Below are positions 18,004 through 28,059 of a stretch of 64,000 bases of DNA, piece by piece. Source of the stretch: Bin55 sp965116055 (GTDB lineage Bacteria > Pseudomonadota > Gammaproteobacteria > Pseudomonadales > Azotimanducaceae); the NCBI GenBank assembly GCA_965116055.1, contig OZ220466.1, positions 1,798,001 through 1,862,000 of the forward strand, given 5' to 3'. Both the position numbers and the translations under genes were made by a program. Below the pieces are notes generated by a model that saw nothing but the letters and a program-made list of their open reading frames with translations, had not been told where the DNA came from and ran no database searches. Position 1 is the stretch's first letter. Each line of letters begins with the position of its first letter.

Positions 18004-19059
18004 CTATCTAAAGTTTGCGTTTATCGCCTCTAGAGCTTCTGCACCAGGACAAAGTGCTTCTTCCCCAAGCTGGTTGAGCGGAGTGTTCGTTGTCTCAAGT
18101 ACTTCATGCAGGTCAGAGGAAACTGGGTCAACGTACAGCAATCCTGTCATGACATCGCCCTCTTCCTGCGCTCTCTGTACGTGATTCAGTGCCCCTACTC
18201 GATCGTGTGGGTCGTATGTCTCGGAGAGCTTTCTTAGTCGAAGTATGCTGCCATCTGGCATCTCGACTTCCTTTAGCGTCCCCGGCGCGTACTCAACTTT
18301 GATTTCCTCATGCGGCATGATCAACTGCGCATCAACCATAGATGCAGTGTGCTCGCGAACGTATTGATAGCTTTTCGTCGAACCATTGTGGTTGTTAAAC
18401 ATCACACAGGGTGATATCACGTCGATAAATGCAAACCCTTTGTGCATGATCGCTGCTTTAATCAACGGTACAAGCTGCTGCTTATCACCTGAGAAACTGC
18501 GTGCAACAAAGCTTGCACCAATTTGCAATGCCATGGACACCATGTCAATCGGAGAATAGAGATTCGGTACGCCTCTTTTGCTTGTCGAGCCTCGATCGTT
18601 CGTGGCGGAAAACTGTCCCTTCGTAAGTCCGTATGTACCGTTGTTGTCAACGATATACAGCATATTGACTTTACGTCGCACAATATGCGCAAATTGCCCA
18701 ATACCGATTGATGCGCTGTCGCCATCGCCGGAAACACCGATGCAATACAAATCTTGGTTTGCGAGATTTGCGCCCGTAGCGACGGATGGCATACGTCCGT
18801 GTACTGAGTTGAAACCATGCGATGCGCCTAGGAAATAACTCGGGGTTTTGGATGAGCAGCCAATCCCGGAAATCTTGGCAAACCGATGCGGGGGAATCGA
18901 CAGTTCATTGCATGCCATCACAACTGCTGCGCTCACCGAGTCATGACCACAGCCGGCACATAGCGTAGATACCGCCCCTTCGTAATCCCTGCGCGTCAGG
19001 CCGACTTCATTGAACTGCAGTAGGGGGTGACTTACTTTAGGTTTGGGAACGTACGTCAT
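18004..19059 (-). CDS. korB: 2-oxoacid:ferredoxin oxidoreductase, beta subunit
   Basis: The 351-aa protein has the ThDP-binding layout of the beta subunit: a CAGCGHDSV segment near residue 34 (Cys residues that help ligate a 4Fe-4S cluster in this family), GIGCSSKTP, and the ThDP motif GDGDSASIG ending in the Asn pair of DNNGTYGLTKGQ. Together with the fused gamma-alpha subunit upstream it should oxidatively decarboxylate a 2-oxoacid, most likely 2-oxoglutarate, to the acyl-CoA while reducing ferredoxin. Substrate choice is inferred from overall similarity to KorB and is not proven. It overlaps korA by four bases (ATGA), indicating translational coupling. It is the last gene of the operon. 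Confidence 0.88.
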   Translation of the reverse strand: MTYVPKPKVSHPLLQFNEVGLTRRDYEGAVSTLCAGCGHDSVSAAVVMACNELSIPPHRFAKISGIGCSSKTPSYFLGASHGFNSVHGRMPSVATGANLANQDLYCIGVSGDGDSASIGIGQFAHIVRRKVNMLYIVDNNGTYGLTKGQFSATNDRGSTSKRGVPNLYSPIDMVSMALQIGASFVARSFSGDKQQLVPLIKAAIMHKGFAFIDVISPCVMFNNHNGSTKSYQYVREHTASMVDAQLIMPHEEIKVEYAPGTLKEVEMPDGSILRLRKLSETYDPHDRVGALNHVQRAQEEGDVMTGLLYVDPVSSDLHEVLETTNTPLNQLGEEALCPGAEALEAINANFR

Positions 19060-20879
19060 GTCGAGACGACCTTGATACGAGGGATGTTATGTGCCCTATA
19101 GTAAGACAGCACTTCGTCAACGATGAATTCCATGGAAATAGACATGCCACCGTAATACAGAACGGATTGAATGCTGGAAGGCAATAGATCAAGTTCGTTC
19201 ACCATAAGCATTTTCATTTGCGCGTCTCGGTTCTGTTCGACCATGAACACGATCTCGTGGTTATCGATAAATTCAACAACCTCCGGTCCAAACGGAAACG
19301 AACGAATGCGCATCGTGTCAAGTTCAACGCCGTTTGCGTCAAGTACTTCAAGACTTTCGGTCATCGGCGTAGCGGTCGTGCCGAAATAAACGATACCGGT
19401 GCGTCGATTTTGACTACTGATTTCGGCGGAAGGAAGAAGACTTTTCGCTGTTTCCCACTTAGATAGCAGGCGATCCATATTCTTGCTGTACACGTCTGGA
19501 TCTTCGGTATAGGTGGCATATTCATCCCTTGACGTGCCGCGGGTAAAGAATGCACCCTTTGATGGGTGTGTTCCTGGTAGCGTGCGAAAGCCGATACCAT
19601 CCCCGTCCACATCAAGATAGCGACCGAACTCCTTTACATTTTCAAGATCTTCAGCAGTCAACACCTTGCCACGATCATATCGACGGCTGTCATCCCATTC
19701 AAACGCATCGCTAGTTGTCTCGTTCATGCCGAGATCTAAATCGCTCATGACAATGACAGGGGTTTGCAGACGATCTGCAAAGTCGAACGCCGAAGCTGCG
19801 AAATCAAAACACTCGCGCGGTGTCGACGGAAATAACAGAGGATGCTTGGTATCTCCATGCGATGCATAAGCAGACGACAACAGATCCGCCTGTTGCGTTC
19901 TCGTGGGCATGCCTGTTGACGGTCCGGCCCGTTGAATATCGAATAAGACAGCAGGAATCTCGGCAAAGTATGCTAGCCCTAAGAACTCGGTCATGAGCGA
20001 AATACCCGGGCCGCTCGTTGCCGTAAACGAGCGTGCACCATTCCACCCTGCACCTATCACTACACCTAATGCTGCAAGTTCGTCTTCCGCTTGAATGATG
20101 GCGAATTTACGCTTTGATGTGGCTGGATCAATCCGTAAGCGGTTAGCGTGTTGTTCGAATGCTTCTGCCATAGAGGTTGACGGTGTAATCGGATACCAAG
20201 CGCACACTGTGGCACCACCATAGATTGCGCCCAGCGCCGCGGCGGTGTTCCCGTCAATGAATATGCGGTTGCCAAGTTTCGTGGAATGACGTGCTTGAAT
20301 GGGCAGCGGACACTCAAGATAGTTTTGCGCATACGAGCGTCCAATCTCAAGGGCGTGAATGTTCGGTTGGATAAGCTCATCTTTGCCTTTGTACTGCGTC
20401 GAGACCATGTTGGTGATCACGTCAAAGTCGATACTTAGCAATGATGTGAGCACACCGAGATAAACGATATTTTTGAAGAGCTGACGCTGTTTTGGATCGG
20501 TGAATTCAGATAGAATCAGACGCGAAATTGGTACCCCAATAGGAACGATGTCTTCTCTTGCGAGTCGGGGGTCTCGACCTTTTGTGCTATCGAAGAGTAG
20601 ATAACCACCACTCCGCAAGGCGGCGACATCCTGCTCGAATGTCTCCGCGTTCATAGCGACCATGATGTCGACCTCGCTGCGTTGGCCGAACAACTCTCGC
20701 TCCGATGCTCTTACTTCAAACCATGTCGGTAAGCCCTGGATGTTTGAAGGAAAGATATTGCGCGATGCAACGGGGATGCCCATGCGAAATAACGCTTTCG
20801 CAAACATGCCGTTCGCGCTAGCAGAGCCGGAGCCGTTGACGTTCGCGAATCGAATCACGAAATCGTTGTAGGTTGTCAC
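19056..20879 (-). CDS. korA: 2-oxoacid:ferredoxin oxidoreductase, fused gamma-alpha subunit
   Basis: The 607-aa product starts with the gamma-type domain (RFANVNGSGSASANGMFAKAL, residues ~8-190). The alpha domain follows with the conserved YPITPST motif, and a C-terminal domain completes the usual KorA fusion. I place the start at a GTG at 20879 because it overlaps the stop of the upstream gene as GTGA. A longer frame to 20948 would overlap that gene by 73 bp and adds residues unlike the family. The enzyme is oxygen-sensitive in many organisms, although some aerobes carry tolerant forms. Its neighbours supply the catalytic beta subunit and a probable electron-transfer partner. Confidence 0.88.
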   Translation of the reverse strand: MTTYNDFVIRFANVNGSGSASANGMFAKALFRMGIPVASRNIFPSNIQGLPTWFEVRASERELFGQRSEVDIMVAMNAETFEQDVAALRSGGYLLFDSTKGRDPRLAREDIVPIGVPISRLILSEFTDPKQRQLFKNIVYLGVLTSLLSIDFDVITNMVSTQYKGKDELIQPNIHALEIGRSYAQNYLECPLPIQARHSTKLGNRIFIDGNTAAALGAIYGGATVCAWYPITPSTSMAEAFEQHANRLRIDPATSKRKFAIIQAEDELAALGVVIGAGWNGARSFTATSGPGISLMTEFLGLAYFAEIPAVLFDIQRAGPSTGMPTRTQQADLLSSAYASHGDTKHPLLFPSTPRECFDFAASAFDFADRLQTPVIVMSDLDLGMNETTSDAFEWDDSRRYDRGKVLTAEDLENVKEFGRYLDVDGDGIGFRTLPGTHPSKGAFFTRGTSRDEYATYTEDPDVYSKNMDRLLSKWETAKSLLPSAEISSQNRRTGIVYFGTTATPMTESLEVLDANGVELDTMRIRSFPFGPEVVEFIDNHEIVFMVEQNRDAQMKMLMVNELDLLPSSIQSVLYYGGMSISMEFIVDEVLSYYRAHNIPRIKVVST

Positions 20880-22657
20880 TCCGCGTAGGATCCAAGTTGC
20901 GGAATGTGAATGATTGATTTCTGCATATCCCAGGCATTTGTCGGACACCGCTCAGCGCACAAGCCACAATGCAGACATACGTCTTCGTCTTTGACCATGA
21001 CCCGTCCGGTTGTAAGATCCTCAGAAACATATAACGCTTGCTCGAGGTTCCTTGCAGGCGCTGTCAGATACTCCCGCAATGCCGATTCTTCGGTGTTTGC
21101 CGTAAAGGTTATGCAGTCCATTGGGCAAATATCAACGCATGCGTCGCACTCGATACACAGTTTTTCAGTGAATACCGTTTGGACGTCACAATTCAGACAG
21201 CGTTGCGCTTCCTGGCTGCCGAGTAATTCATCGAAACCTAATTCGACTTCAACCTTAATGTTTTCGAGCGAGCGCTTTCGATTAGCATGTGGCACGATAT
21301 ATCGTTTGGACGCATCGTGCTCTGCGTCGTAGGACCATTCGTGCACACCCATTTTTTGACTTATAAGGTTCAATCCTTCCGGGGGTCGATCAGTTTTTGG
21401 ATCCTTACCTTGACAAAGCAAGTGAATGGATATAGCGGCCTGATGCGCATGCGCGGAGGCCCAAATGATGTTTTCAGGACCGAATGCAGAATCACCGCCG
21501 AAAAAGATCTTCGGATGGGTTGATTGGAGTGTAACTTCATCCAGAATTGGGCAATCCCACTTATCGAATTCAATCCCAATATCCCGTTCGATCCAAGGGC
21601 AGTGATTTTCCTGACCAATGGCCATGAGGATGCGGTCGCATTCAATAAATACATCCGGCTCGCCAGTCGGAATGTACTTCAAACGGCCGTTTTCCTCAAC
21701 TGGCTTGACGCATTCGAAGATAACTCCTTTTAGCTTGCCATCTTCGTGAACGAATTCTTTGGGTGGGCGATTGTTGATGATCGGAATACCTTCCGACATC
21801 GCATCTTCCTTCTCCCATTCGCTCGCTTTCATGACATCGAAGCCAGAGCGAACGACCACGGTCACACGCTCAGCGCCTAGGCGTTTGGAGGTACGGCAGC
21901 AATCCATGGCGGTATTACCGCCACCCATCACGATCACTTTGCCTTCGATCGAAGTTGTGTGTCCAAACGCAACGCTTGACAACCAATCAATACCGATGGC
22001 GATATGTTCGTCTACTTCCTTGCGTCCCGGCAAGTCCAAATCTCGACCGCGCGGCGCCCCGGTACCGATGAAATACGCGTCGTAATCTAAATCAAGCATA
22101 TCTTTCATGCTTGTAATTTCATAGTTGTAGTTCGCGTTTATGCCCATATTGACGATCAGGTCGACTTCCTCTTCGAGAACATCAGCCGGCAGTCGAAACG
22201 CTGGAATTTGGCTTCGCATCATGCCGCCTCCAGCCGGATCCCGATCGAACATGTCGATTTCGTAGCCGAACGGCAGTAAGTCCCGCGCAACGGCAAGCGA
22301 TGCGGGGCCTGCACCGAGTAACGCGATACGCTTGCCGTTTTTGATACGAGGTACGTGTGGCAGATATGACTGGATATCACCTTTGTGGTCTGCCGCGACG
22401 CGTTTCAGACGACAGATTGCGACTGGCTTTTCTTCTGTGCGAACGCGTCGGCAGGCAGGTTCGCATGGACGATCGCACGTTCGTCCGAGGATGCCGGGAA
22501 ACACGTTGGATTCCCAGTTGATCATATAAGCCTCGGTATAGCGTTTGGCCGCGATCATGCGAATATATTCAGGTACGGGCGTGTGCGCAGGGCAAGCCCA
22601 CTGACAATCCACGACTTTGTGGAAGTAATCGGGCTTGTTAATATCCGTTGGGTTCAT
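20876..22657 (-). CDS. GltD-like FAD/NAD(P) oxidoreductase with C-terminal 4Fe-4S domain
   Basis: The protein (593 aa from the Met at 22657; an upstream Met at 22711 is possible) resembles the glutamate synthase small subunit. A Cys-rich N-terminal domain (CQWACPAHTPVPEY, CDRPCEPACRR) would hold two 4Fe-4S clusters. An FAD-binding GAGPASLAVA and an NAD(P)-binding GGGNTAMDCCR follow. About 90 residues are added at the C-terminus with two ferredoxin-type sites (CIECDACVDICP and CLHCGLCAERCP). No large glutamate synthase subunit is nearby; the gene is coupled to korA by a GTGA overlap. I therefore infer that it links the 2-oxoacid oxidoreductase to NAD(P)H, acting like a ferredoxin:NAD(P) reductase. 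Similar operons occur in other gammaproteobacteria, from memory. Confidence 0.85.
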   Translation of the reverse strand: MNPTDINKPDYFHKVVDCQWACPAHTPVPEYIRMIAAKRYTEAYMINWESNVFPGILGRTCDRPCEPACRRVRTEEKPVAICRLKRVAADHKGDIQSYLPHVPRIKNGKRIALLGAGPASLAVARDLLPFGYEIDMFDRDPAGGGMMRSQIPAFRLPADVLEEEVDLIVNMGINANYNYEITSMKDMLDLDYDAYFIGTGAPRGRDLDLPGRKEVDEHIAIGIDWLSSVAFGHTTSIEGKVIVMGGGNTAMDCCRTSKRLGAERVTVVVRSGFDVMKASEWEKEDAMSEGIPIINNRPPKEFVHEDGKLKGVIFECVKPVEENGRLKYIPTGEPDVFIECDRILMAIGQENHCPWIERDIGIEFDKWDCPILDEVTLQSTHPKIFFGGDSAFGPENIIWASAHAHQAAISIHLLCQGKDPKTDRPPEGLNLISQKMGVHEWSYDAEHDASKRYIVPHANRKRSLENIKVEVELGFDELLGSQEAQRCLNCDVQTVFTEKLCIECDACVDICPMDCITFTANTEESALREYLTAPARNLEQALYVSEDLTTGRVMVKDEDVCLHCGLCAERCPTNAWDMQKSIIHIPQLGSYAE

Positions 22658-22711
22658 AGTAGAAAAAATGCGCTGTCCAATTTCACGGCTTGTGCATGCA
22701 ACCGCAGCCAT

Positions 22712-23518
22712 TCATTCGGTTATTCCGACCCCAAACAACCGTTAATGGGCGTAGGTGAAATGCTGGGGTCTCAATTCGTGAGACGTTAGACAAGCAGATC
22801 CGTTGCGTGAAGTATGAGTCGATCGGTATTAGTCCCTTGGCAGTAAAAAAACGAGTCTTAAAGACTTTCCTTACAAGGACTTTAAGGCGAACGAGATGAT
22901 GTAATTCTATCAAAATATTGTAGACTCGAGCCGAACTCTGGGGTGTAGAACATTATTATTCGCAAGAGTCTGTCGGTTCGCTGCTTTTCCATCGCGTAAC
23001 GATAGCTCATTGCCGCACTTCTCTTTTCGTTTCGACATCGTCAGCTTATAAGGGATATGGTTCTTTCAATTGAGTTTCATGTCCACTGGCAGAAGTCAGA
23101 ATTAGGGAGATGTGGTTGTTTCATGGCGAGAGTTATAACGCAATCACACAATTCAATATCTCAATCCTTAACGTTTCACCAGAAGCCGTATATTCATAAC
23201 TACACACTCTATTTCAAGTCATGCGACCAGGAGCTTGAATTTCAAGGTTCCGATACTTTGCAAACTATGGCAACAAAAATGCAGTGGCACAGCAAAATCG
23301 GATGTCGAAAAGGAACGGGGCTAGATCGGTGAATGCTTCGATCAAGTCGCTTCCTAAAATTCGTGTCTCTGCGGATCAACCGAAAGCCGCCACTGCACGA
23401 CTACGACAACAAGTCGGCGATTCAGCGGCTCGGCTTTGCTTTACGTCGAGAAATCTTTGATTTTCGCCTTTTTCGACCGCACGCACATATACGAATACAA
23501 GCAGCATAGAAAACTACT
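22712..23518. other. Long intergenic region between the KOR operon and mfd
   Basis: About 800 bp without a gene I can support, holding the divergent promoters of the two flanking operons. Frames present (a 91-codon one at 23057-23332, a 53-codon one at 23302-23460 on the plus strand) lack ribosome sites and recognisable products. A short palindrome, GTCTTAAAGAC near 22852-22862, and a 7-bp inverted repeat CTTAAAG/CTTTAAG next to it are the only structures noted. Confidence 0.5.
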
Positions 23519-26500
23519 GTGACCATTTCATCACCTGAAATCGCATTCCCCGTTGCTGGTCAAGTGCGTAATTGGACTAATGTATATGGGTGTGCTGCAA
23601 GCCGCTATATAGCCGACTTAGCGCGCAGAACAGACGATCTTATTGTTTTGGTCGCCAACAACTCAGAAAACGCCCATCGTTACGAAGCCGAGTTGGCTTT
23701 TTTCGCACCAGAACTGGCCGTACACACGTTTCCTGATTACGAAACCCTACCCTACGATCGCTTTTCGCCACCAAAATCGCTAATCGCTGATCGCTTGATG
23801 ATGCTCTATCGCCTACCCGACCTCAAGCAAGGCGTTCTCATCGTGCCCATTCGAACCATCCTCCACCGCATGGTTCCACCAGATCATGTTCGATCTCGCT
23901 CCTTCGTACTTAAAGTAGGCGATCAATTCAACATAGAAGAGCAGATCGCGCGTTTTACATCAGCAGGATATCGACGGGTCGACACGGTATATGAACATGG
24001 TGAATTCTCTGTTCGAGGGTCTATTGTTGATTTATTTCCGATGGGCGCATCACGACCGTTGCGCGTAGATACATTCGACGACGAGGTGGATACTCTCAGG
24101 TACTTTGACGTCGAATCGCAGTTGACCGTAGAGCGCATTGACCATGTAGCCATACTTCCTGCGCATGAATTTCGACTCGACGAAGAAGGCATCGCGCAAT
24201 TTCGGCGCGCCTGGCATGCTAGTTTTGAAGAGGATGTCCGCTATTGTCCTGACTACCAGGATGTAAGTCAAGGCTTCTCACCTGATGGTATTGAGTGTTA
24301 CTTACCTCTATTTTTTAAGGAAATCTCGACATTTTTTGATTACATTAGTGAACGCACACGGTTCTTTTTTGATGACAATGTTCACGATAGCGCTGATGCG
24401 TTTTGGGAAGAAATAGAACGTCGATTCGAGTCCTTTCGATATGACCCAAAACGTCCGTTGCTGCTACCAACTCGACTCTATGTACGGCCTGACGATGCCA
24501 GGAAGGTGTGGAACCGATATGCGCGAATACAGCTGGATACAAATGGCACGTCGCAACGACATACAGATACCCTTGTATCCGCCCCGCTGCCGAATATAAC
24601 CGCAAATCGTCGTTCGAATCAACCGCTTGCCCGGTTGAAGGCGCATTTGACGAATGCTGCTAAACGAACGCTTTTCGTTGCTGAGACGAATGGCCGTCGC
24701 GAGTTTCTTACAGACTTTCTTCGAAAAGCTGATGTTTTACCTGTACATACCAATTCATTTCAAACCTATATTGAGTCATCGAATCAGCTCGGGTTAGCGG
24801 TTGCGCCGGTTGATCGAAGTTGCGCATTTTCCGACGTGGATCTGATTTGTGAAACTGATTTATTCGACTCGCATAGTGCAGCTGTCGCCTTGCGATCGCG
24901 AAAAAAAACCATTGATCCAAATCTAGTTATTCGAAATCTTTTCGAGATCGATATCGGAACACCGGTGGTGCACATTGATCATGGCATCGGTATCTATCGG
25001 GGGTTAACCTCACTCGTGATCGACGATATTGAAAACGAATTTATGTCACTCGAATATGCAAACGGCGACTTACTTCGTATACCTGTGACATCGCTACATC
25101 TCATCACTCGTTATGTAGGAGCGGATGACGAAAACCTAAAAGTAGATCAACTTGGCAGCGACCGTTGGCGCAAAGTACGTGAACGTGCGGAGGGTCGTGT
25201 TCATGATGTAGCCGCCGAATTGTTAAGTATGTCTGCACGACGCACGATGGGTCAAGGGTTTGCGTTCGCACCACCCGACGACCTGTACGAACGATTCTGT
25301 GATCAATGTGATTTCCAACTTACTGACGATCAATCGGCTGCAGTTGACGGGATTATTAACGATTTAGACTCAGAACGCACCATGGACCGCATGGTGTGCG
25401 GCGATGTCGGTTTCGGGAAAACTGAAGTTGCCATGCGAGCGGCTTTTCACGTCGCGTTGCAAGGTAAACAAGTATTTGTGCTCGTACCTACGACGGTACT
25501 TGCGCGTCAGCATTTTGAGACATTTAAAGATCGCTTTGCCGATTGGCCCGTCACGATTGACTATCTCACGCGTCATCGCACGGCGAAACAACGCAACACC
25601 ATGTTAAAGCAGGTTGCACAAGGCAAGCTAGATATCGTGGTCGGCACTCACCAGTTGCTTCACGCGACGGTCAAACCGGCAGATTTAGGACTGCTCATAG
25701 TCGACGAAGAACATCGTTTTGGGGTACGCGATAAGGAGAGGCTGCGACAACAAAAAGCAAATGTCGATTTACTTACATTAACCGCAACCCCTATCCCCCG
25801 TACCCTTAACTTGACGCTAGAAGGATTACGCGATCTATCTTTAATCGAAACTCCGCCTGCGGCACGACTTGCCATTCGTACTTTCGTTGCCGAACACGAT
25901 TGGTCCCAAATCGGAGATGCTATTACGCGCGAACTAGATCGCGGCGGCCAAGTGTATTACCTCCATAATCGGATCGACACCATTTTCAATGTCGCTGAAA
26001 AAGTCGGGGAACTCGTGCCTGTTGCGAGAGTGCTGGTCGCTCATGGTGGGATGCCAAAATTGCAAATTGAGCAAGCGATGTCCGACTTTTACCATCGACG
26101 CGGCAATGTACTCGTTTGCACGACGATTATCGAGAGCGGTATTGATGTGCCGAATGCCAATACGATTGTGATTGAACGCGCGGATACGCTGGGCCTGGCC
26201 CAGTTGCATCAAATTAGAGGTCGCGTAGGTCGCTCGCACCACCAAGCATATGCCTATCTGACAACGGCTCCTGAGTTTGTGCTCACGCCGAAAGCAAAGC
26301 GTCGTCTTGAAGCTATTGCACAAGCGGATGAACTTGGGGCCGGATTCAAATTGGCGTTGGAAGACATGCAAATCCGAGGCGCGGGCGAGCTACTCGGACA
26401 ACAGCAATCGGGTGAAATCACGGATGTCGGTTACGACTTCTATATCCGCATGCTTGACGAAACGATTGAAGCGATGAAGAGCAACCGCGTACCTGATCTG

Positions 26501-26986
26501 GACAAACCGTTCGAATTAGGCCATGACATTGATATGAAAATACCCACATTAATCCCTGAAGATTACTTGCCGAGTGTTAAATCACGTCTGATTCTGTATA
26601 AGCGAATCGCAAACGCGCTTACGAAACTCGAAGTTGATCACCTCATGGCCGAATGCGTTGATCGATTTGGTCCGATACCTGATGCTCTGCAGAATCTATT
26701 TCGAGTAACCAAGATCAGACTGGACGCCATTGAACGAGGTATTGGTTCAATACGCCTCAGCCGACGCGGTGGTTCGATCGAATTTGTCGACTCACAATTG
26801 TTTGATATTGGCAAGCTTCTCAATCGGATTCAAACGAGCAATCCTAGAGAGCAGTACGAATTGGCAGATAGCGGTAGAAAACTAAGAATTCGACACACGT
26901 ATCGTGAGGTGGAAGAGCGAATAACGTATATTGAACAATTTCTTCAAGCTATCGAGATGTCGCAACCAGCACAAAAGGTTGCGTGA
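23519..26986 (+). CDS. mfd: Transcription-repair coupling factor
   Basis: The 1155-aa protein has the full Mfd layout. The N-terminal UvrB-homology region comes first (TFPDYETLPYDRFSPP near residue 75). An RNA-polymerase-interaction domain follows (VVHIDHGIGIYRGL, about 485). The RecG-like translocase has the P-loop GDVGFGKTEVAMR (about 630) and DEEHRFG (about 730), then helicase motifs including ESGIDVPNANT and QIRGRVGRS. The TRCF C-terminal domain completes it. It removes RNA polymerase stalled at lesions and recruits UvrA. The start is a GTG at 23519 giving a start region of normal length; no strong ribosome site is seen. It overlaps csiV by four bases (GTGA). Confidence 0.97.
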   Translation: MTISSPEIAFPVAGQVRNWTNVYGCAASRYIADLARRTDDLIVLVANNSENAHRYEAELAFFAPELAVHTFPDYETLPYDRFSPPKSLIADRLMMLYRLPDLKQGVLIVPIRTILHRMVPPDHVRSRSFVLKVGDQFNIEEQIARFTSAGYRRVDTVYEHGEFSVRGSIVDLFPMGASRPLRVDTFDDEVDTLRYFDVESQLTVERIDHVAILPAHEFRLDEEGIAQFRRAWHASFEEDVRYCPDYQDVSQGFSPDGIECYLPLFFKEISTFFDYISERTRFFFDDNVHDSADAFWEEIERRFESFRYDPKRPLLLPTRLYVRPDDARKVWNRYARIQLDTNGTSQRHTDTLVSAPLPNITANRRSNQPLARLKAHLTNAAKRTLFVAETNGRREFLTDFLRKADVLPVHTNSFQTYIESSNQLGLAVAPVDRSCAFSDVDLICETDLFDSHSAAVALRSRKKTIDPNLVIRNLFEIDIGTPVVHIDHGIGIYRGLTSLVIDDIENEFMSLEYANGDLLRIPVTSLHLITRYVGADDENLKVDQLGSDRWRKVRERAEGRVHDVAAELLSMSARRTMGQGFAFAPPDDLYERFCDQCDFQLTDDQSAAVDGIINDLDSERTMDRMVCGDVGFGKTEVAMRAAFHVALQGKQVFVLVPTTVLARQHFETFKDRFADWPVTIDYLTRHRTAKQRNTMLKQVAQGKLDIVVGTHQLLHATVKPADLGLLIVDEEHRFGVRDKERLRQQKANVDLLTLTATPIPRTLNLTLEGLRDLSLIETPPAARLAIRTFVAEHDWSQIGDAITRELDRGGQVYYLHNRIDTIFNVAEKVGELVPVARVLVAHGGMPKLQIEQAMSDFYHRRGNVLVCTTIIESGIDVPNANTIVIERADTLGLAQLHQIRGRVGRSHHQAYAYLTTAPEFVLTPKAKRRLEAIAQADELGAGFKLALEDMQIRGAGELLGQQQSGEITDVGYDFYIRMLDETIEAMKSNRVPDLDKPFELGHDIDMKIPTLIPEDYLPSVKSRLILYKRIANALTKLEVDHLMAECVDRFGPIPDALQNLFRVTKIRLDAIERGIGSIRLSRRGGSIEFVDSQLFDIGKLLNRIQTSNPREQYELADSGRKLRIRHTYREVEERITYIEQFLQAIEMSQPAQKVA

Positions 26987-28059
26987 ACTTCAATCAACAA
27001 GCCGCGCTTGCATTTCTCGCACTGACTTGTTGTACCGCCAGCGCGAATCTGATTGAGTGGTTAGACGATTGGTACGAAATCGAAGTTATCGTTTTCCTTC
27101 AACCGGAAGCCATAGACAACTCGACCAATACTGATCGGTTGTTTTTTGATGCGGCCATTGATATTGAAGACTTGATTAAGGCGGCGCCGAAGAAGATTGA
27201 CCACATCGCACGAGCATTTCCGTTAACTGAAAAGGAGCGCCAAGGCTTGCGCGAGCGATCTGCCGATATCGACCTCACTGTCGGTAGCGATCTTCGATTT
27301 AGCGTACCAAATCAATATCCAGACGTGCCAAGGAAGATAGTTGATGCTGCCAGTACCGATTTGTGGGGAACGTTTCCTGCATGGTTATTACCACCTGAGG
27401 AGAGCTACGACCTACTCTTCGGTCATGCATTCGCGCCTGTGCCGTTCGGTACCTGGTTTACCGAGCTCTCGTTGAATTCTTTTGTCGATATGGAAGACGA
27501 GATTGATGAAAATCTAGCGATCGTCGAAGGATCAAACTTAGAGGCACGAACGCCTGACTACGATCTTGAACTAGAGCTTCAGGAAGTTACCGCAGCGATT
27601 GAGGCATTTCGTAAAGAGCTGCGTGAGCAAAGTTTCACGATGAACGAGCGTGACATTCGCCTCCGTCGCACTGTCGCGCGCCTACGCGCTAGCGGCGCAA
27701 CCATTATTAAGCACTTTAAGTGGCGACAAGCACTTCTTCCCCACACCAATACCCCAGAACGTGTGTTTTTCCAAGCTCTAGACCGCTTTCCCACGGAAGG
27801 CTATTTCGGGGTATCGAAAGGGCAGTTTATCCACTTTACTGTTCATTTATGGCTACATATAAGACAACAGGAGGGAGAACATCAATTCCCGGTCATTGAA
27901 CTTAAAGAACAACGACGGATGAAACCCAAGGATGTGCACTATTTCGATCATCCAAAATTCGGCCTGATTGCCGAGGTACTGAAAGTTTCGCTTTCACCTG
28001 ATTTGCAAAACCGACTAGATGCGCTGGACGATTTCTTGATTAAAACATCGGATCGGTAA
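26983..28059 (+). CDS. csiV: CsiV-family periplasmic protein
   Basis: The 358-aa product has a signal peptide (cut near ASAN) and the family hallmark WYEIEVIVF at residues ~30-38. The conserved C-terminal segment RRMKPKDVHYFDHPKFG follows near residue 305. CsiV was described as a peptidoglycan-binding envelope protein required for cell division during stationary-phase or D-amino-acid stress in Vibrio cholerae. Its position directly after mfd is the common gammaproteobacterial arrangement. The internal region with coiled-coil tendency (residues ~195-230) may mediate contacts. Its GTG start overlaps the mfd stop. The 3' end overlaps the convergent phosphorylase gene by 45 bp. Confidence 0.85.
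   Translation: MNFNQQAALAFLALTCCTASANLIEWLDDWYEIEVIVFLQPEAIDNSTNTDRLFFDAAIDIEDLIKAAPKKIDHIARAFPLTEKERQGLRERSADIDLTVGSDLRFSVPNQYPDVPRKIVDAASTDLWGTFPAWLLPPEESYDLLFGHAFAPVPFGTWFTELSLNSFVDMEDEIDENLAIVEGSNLEARTPDYDLELELQEVTAAIEAFRKELREQSFTMNERDIRLRRTVARLRASGATIIKHFKWRQALLPHTNTPERVFFQALDRFPTEGYFGVSKGQFIHFTVHLWLHIRQQEGEHQFPVIELKEQRRMKPKDVHYFDHPKFGLIAEVLKVSLSPDLQNRLDALDDFLIKTSDR

Noticed and set aside
23057..23460. Short rightward frames (91 and 53 codons) before mfd
   Set aside because: No ribosome site, no family likeness, and composition of non-coding DNA.
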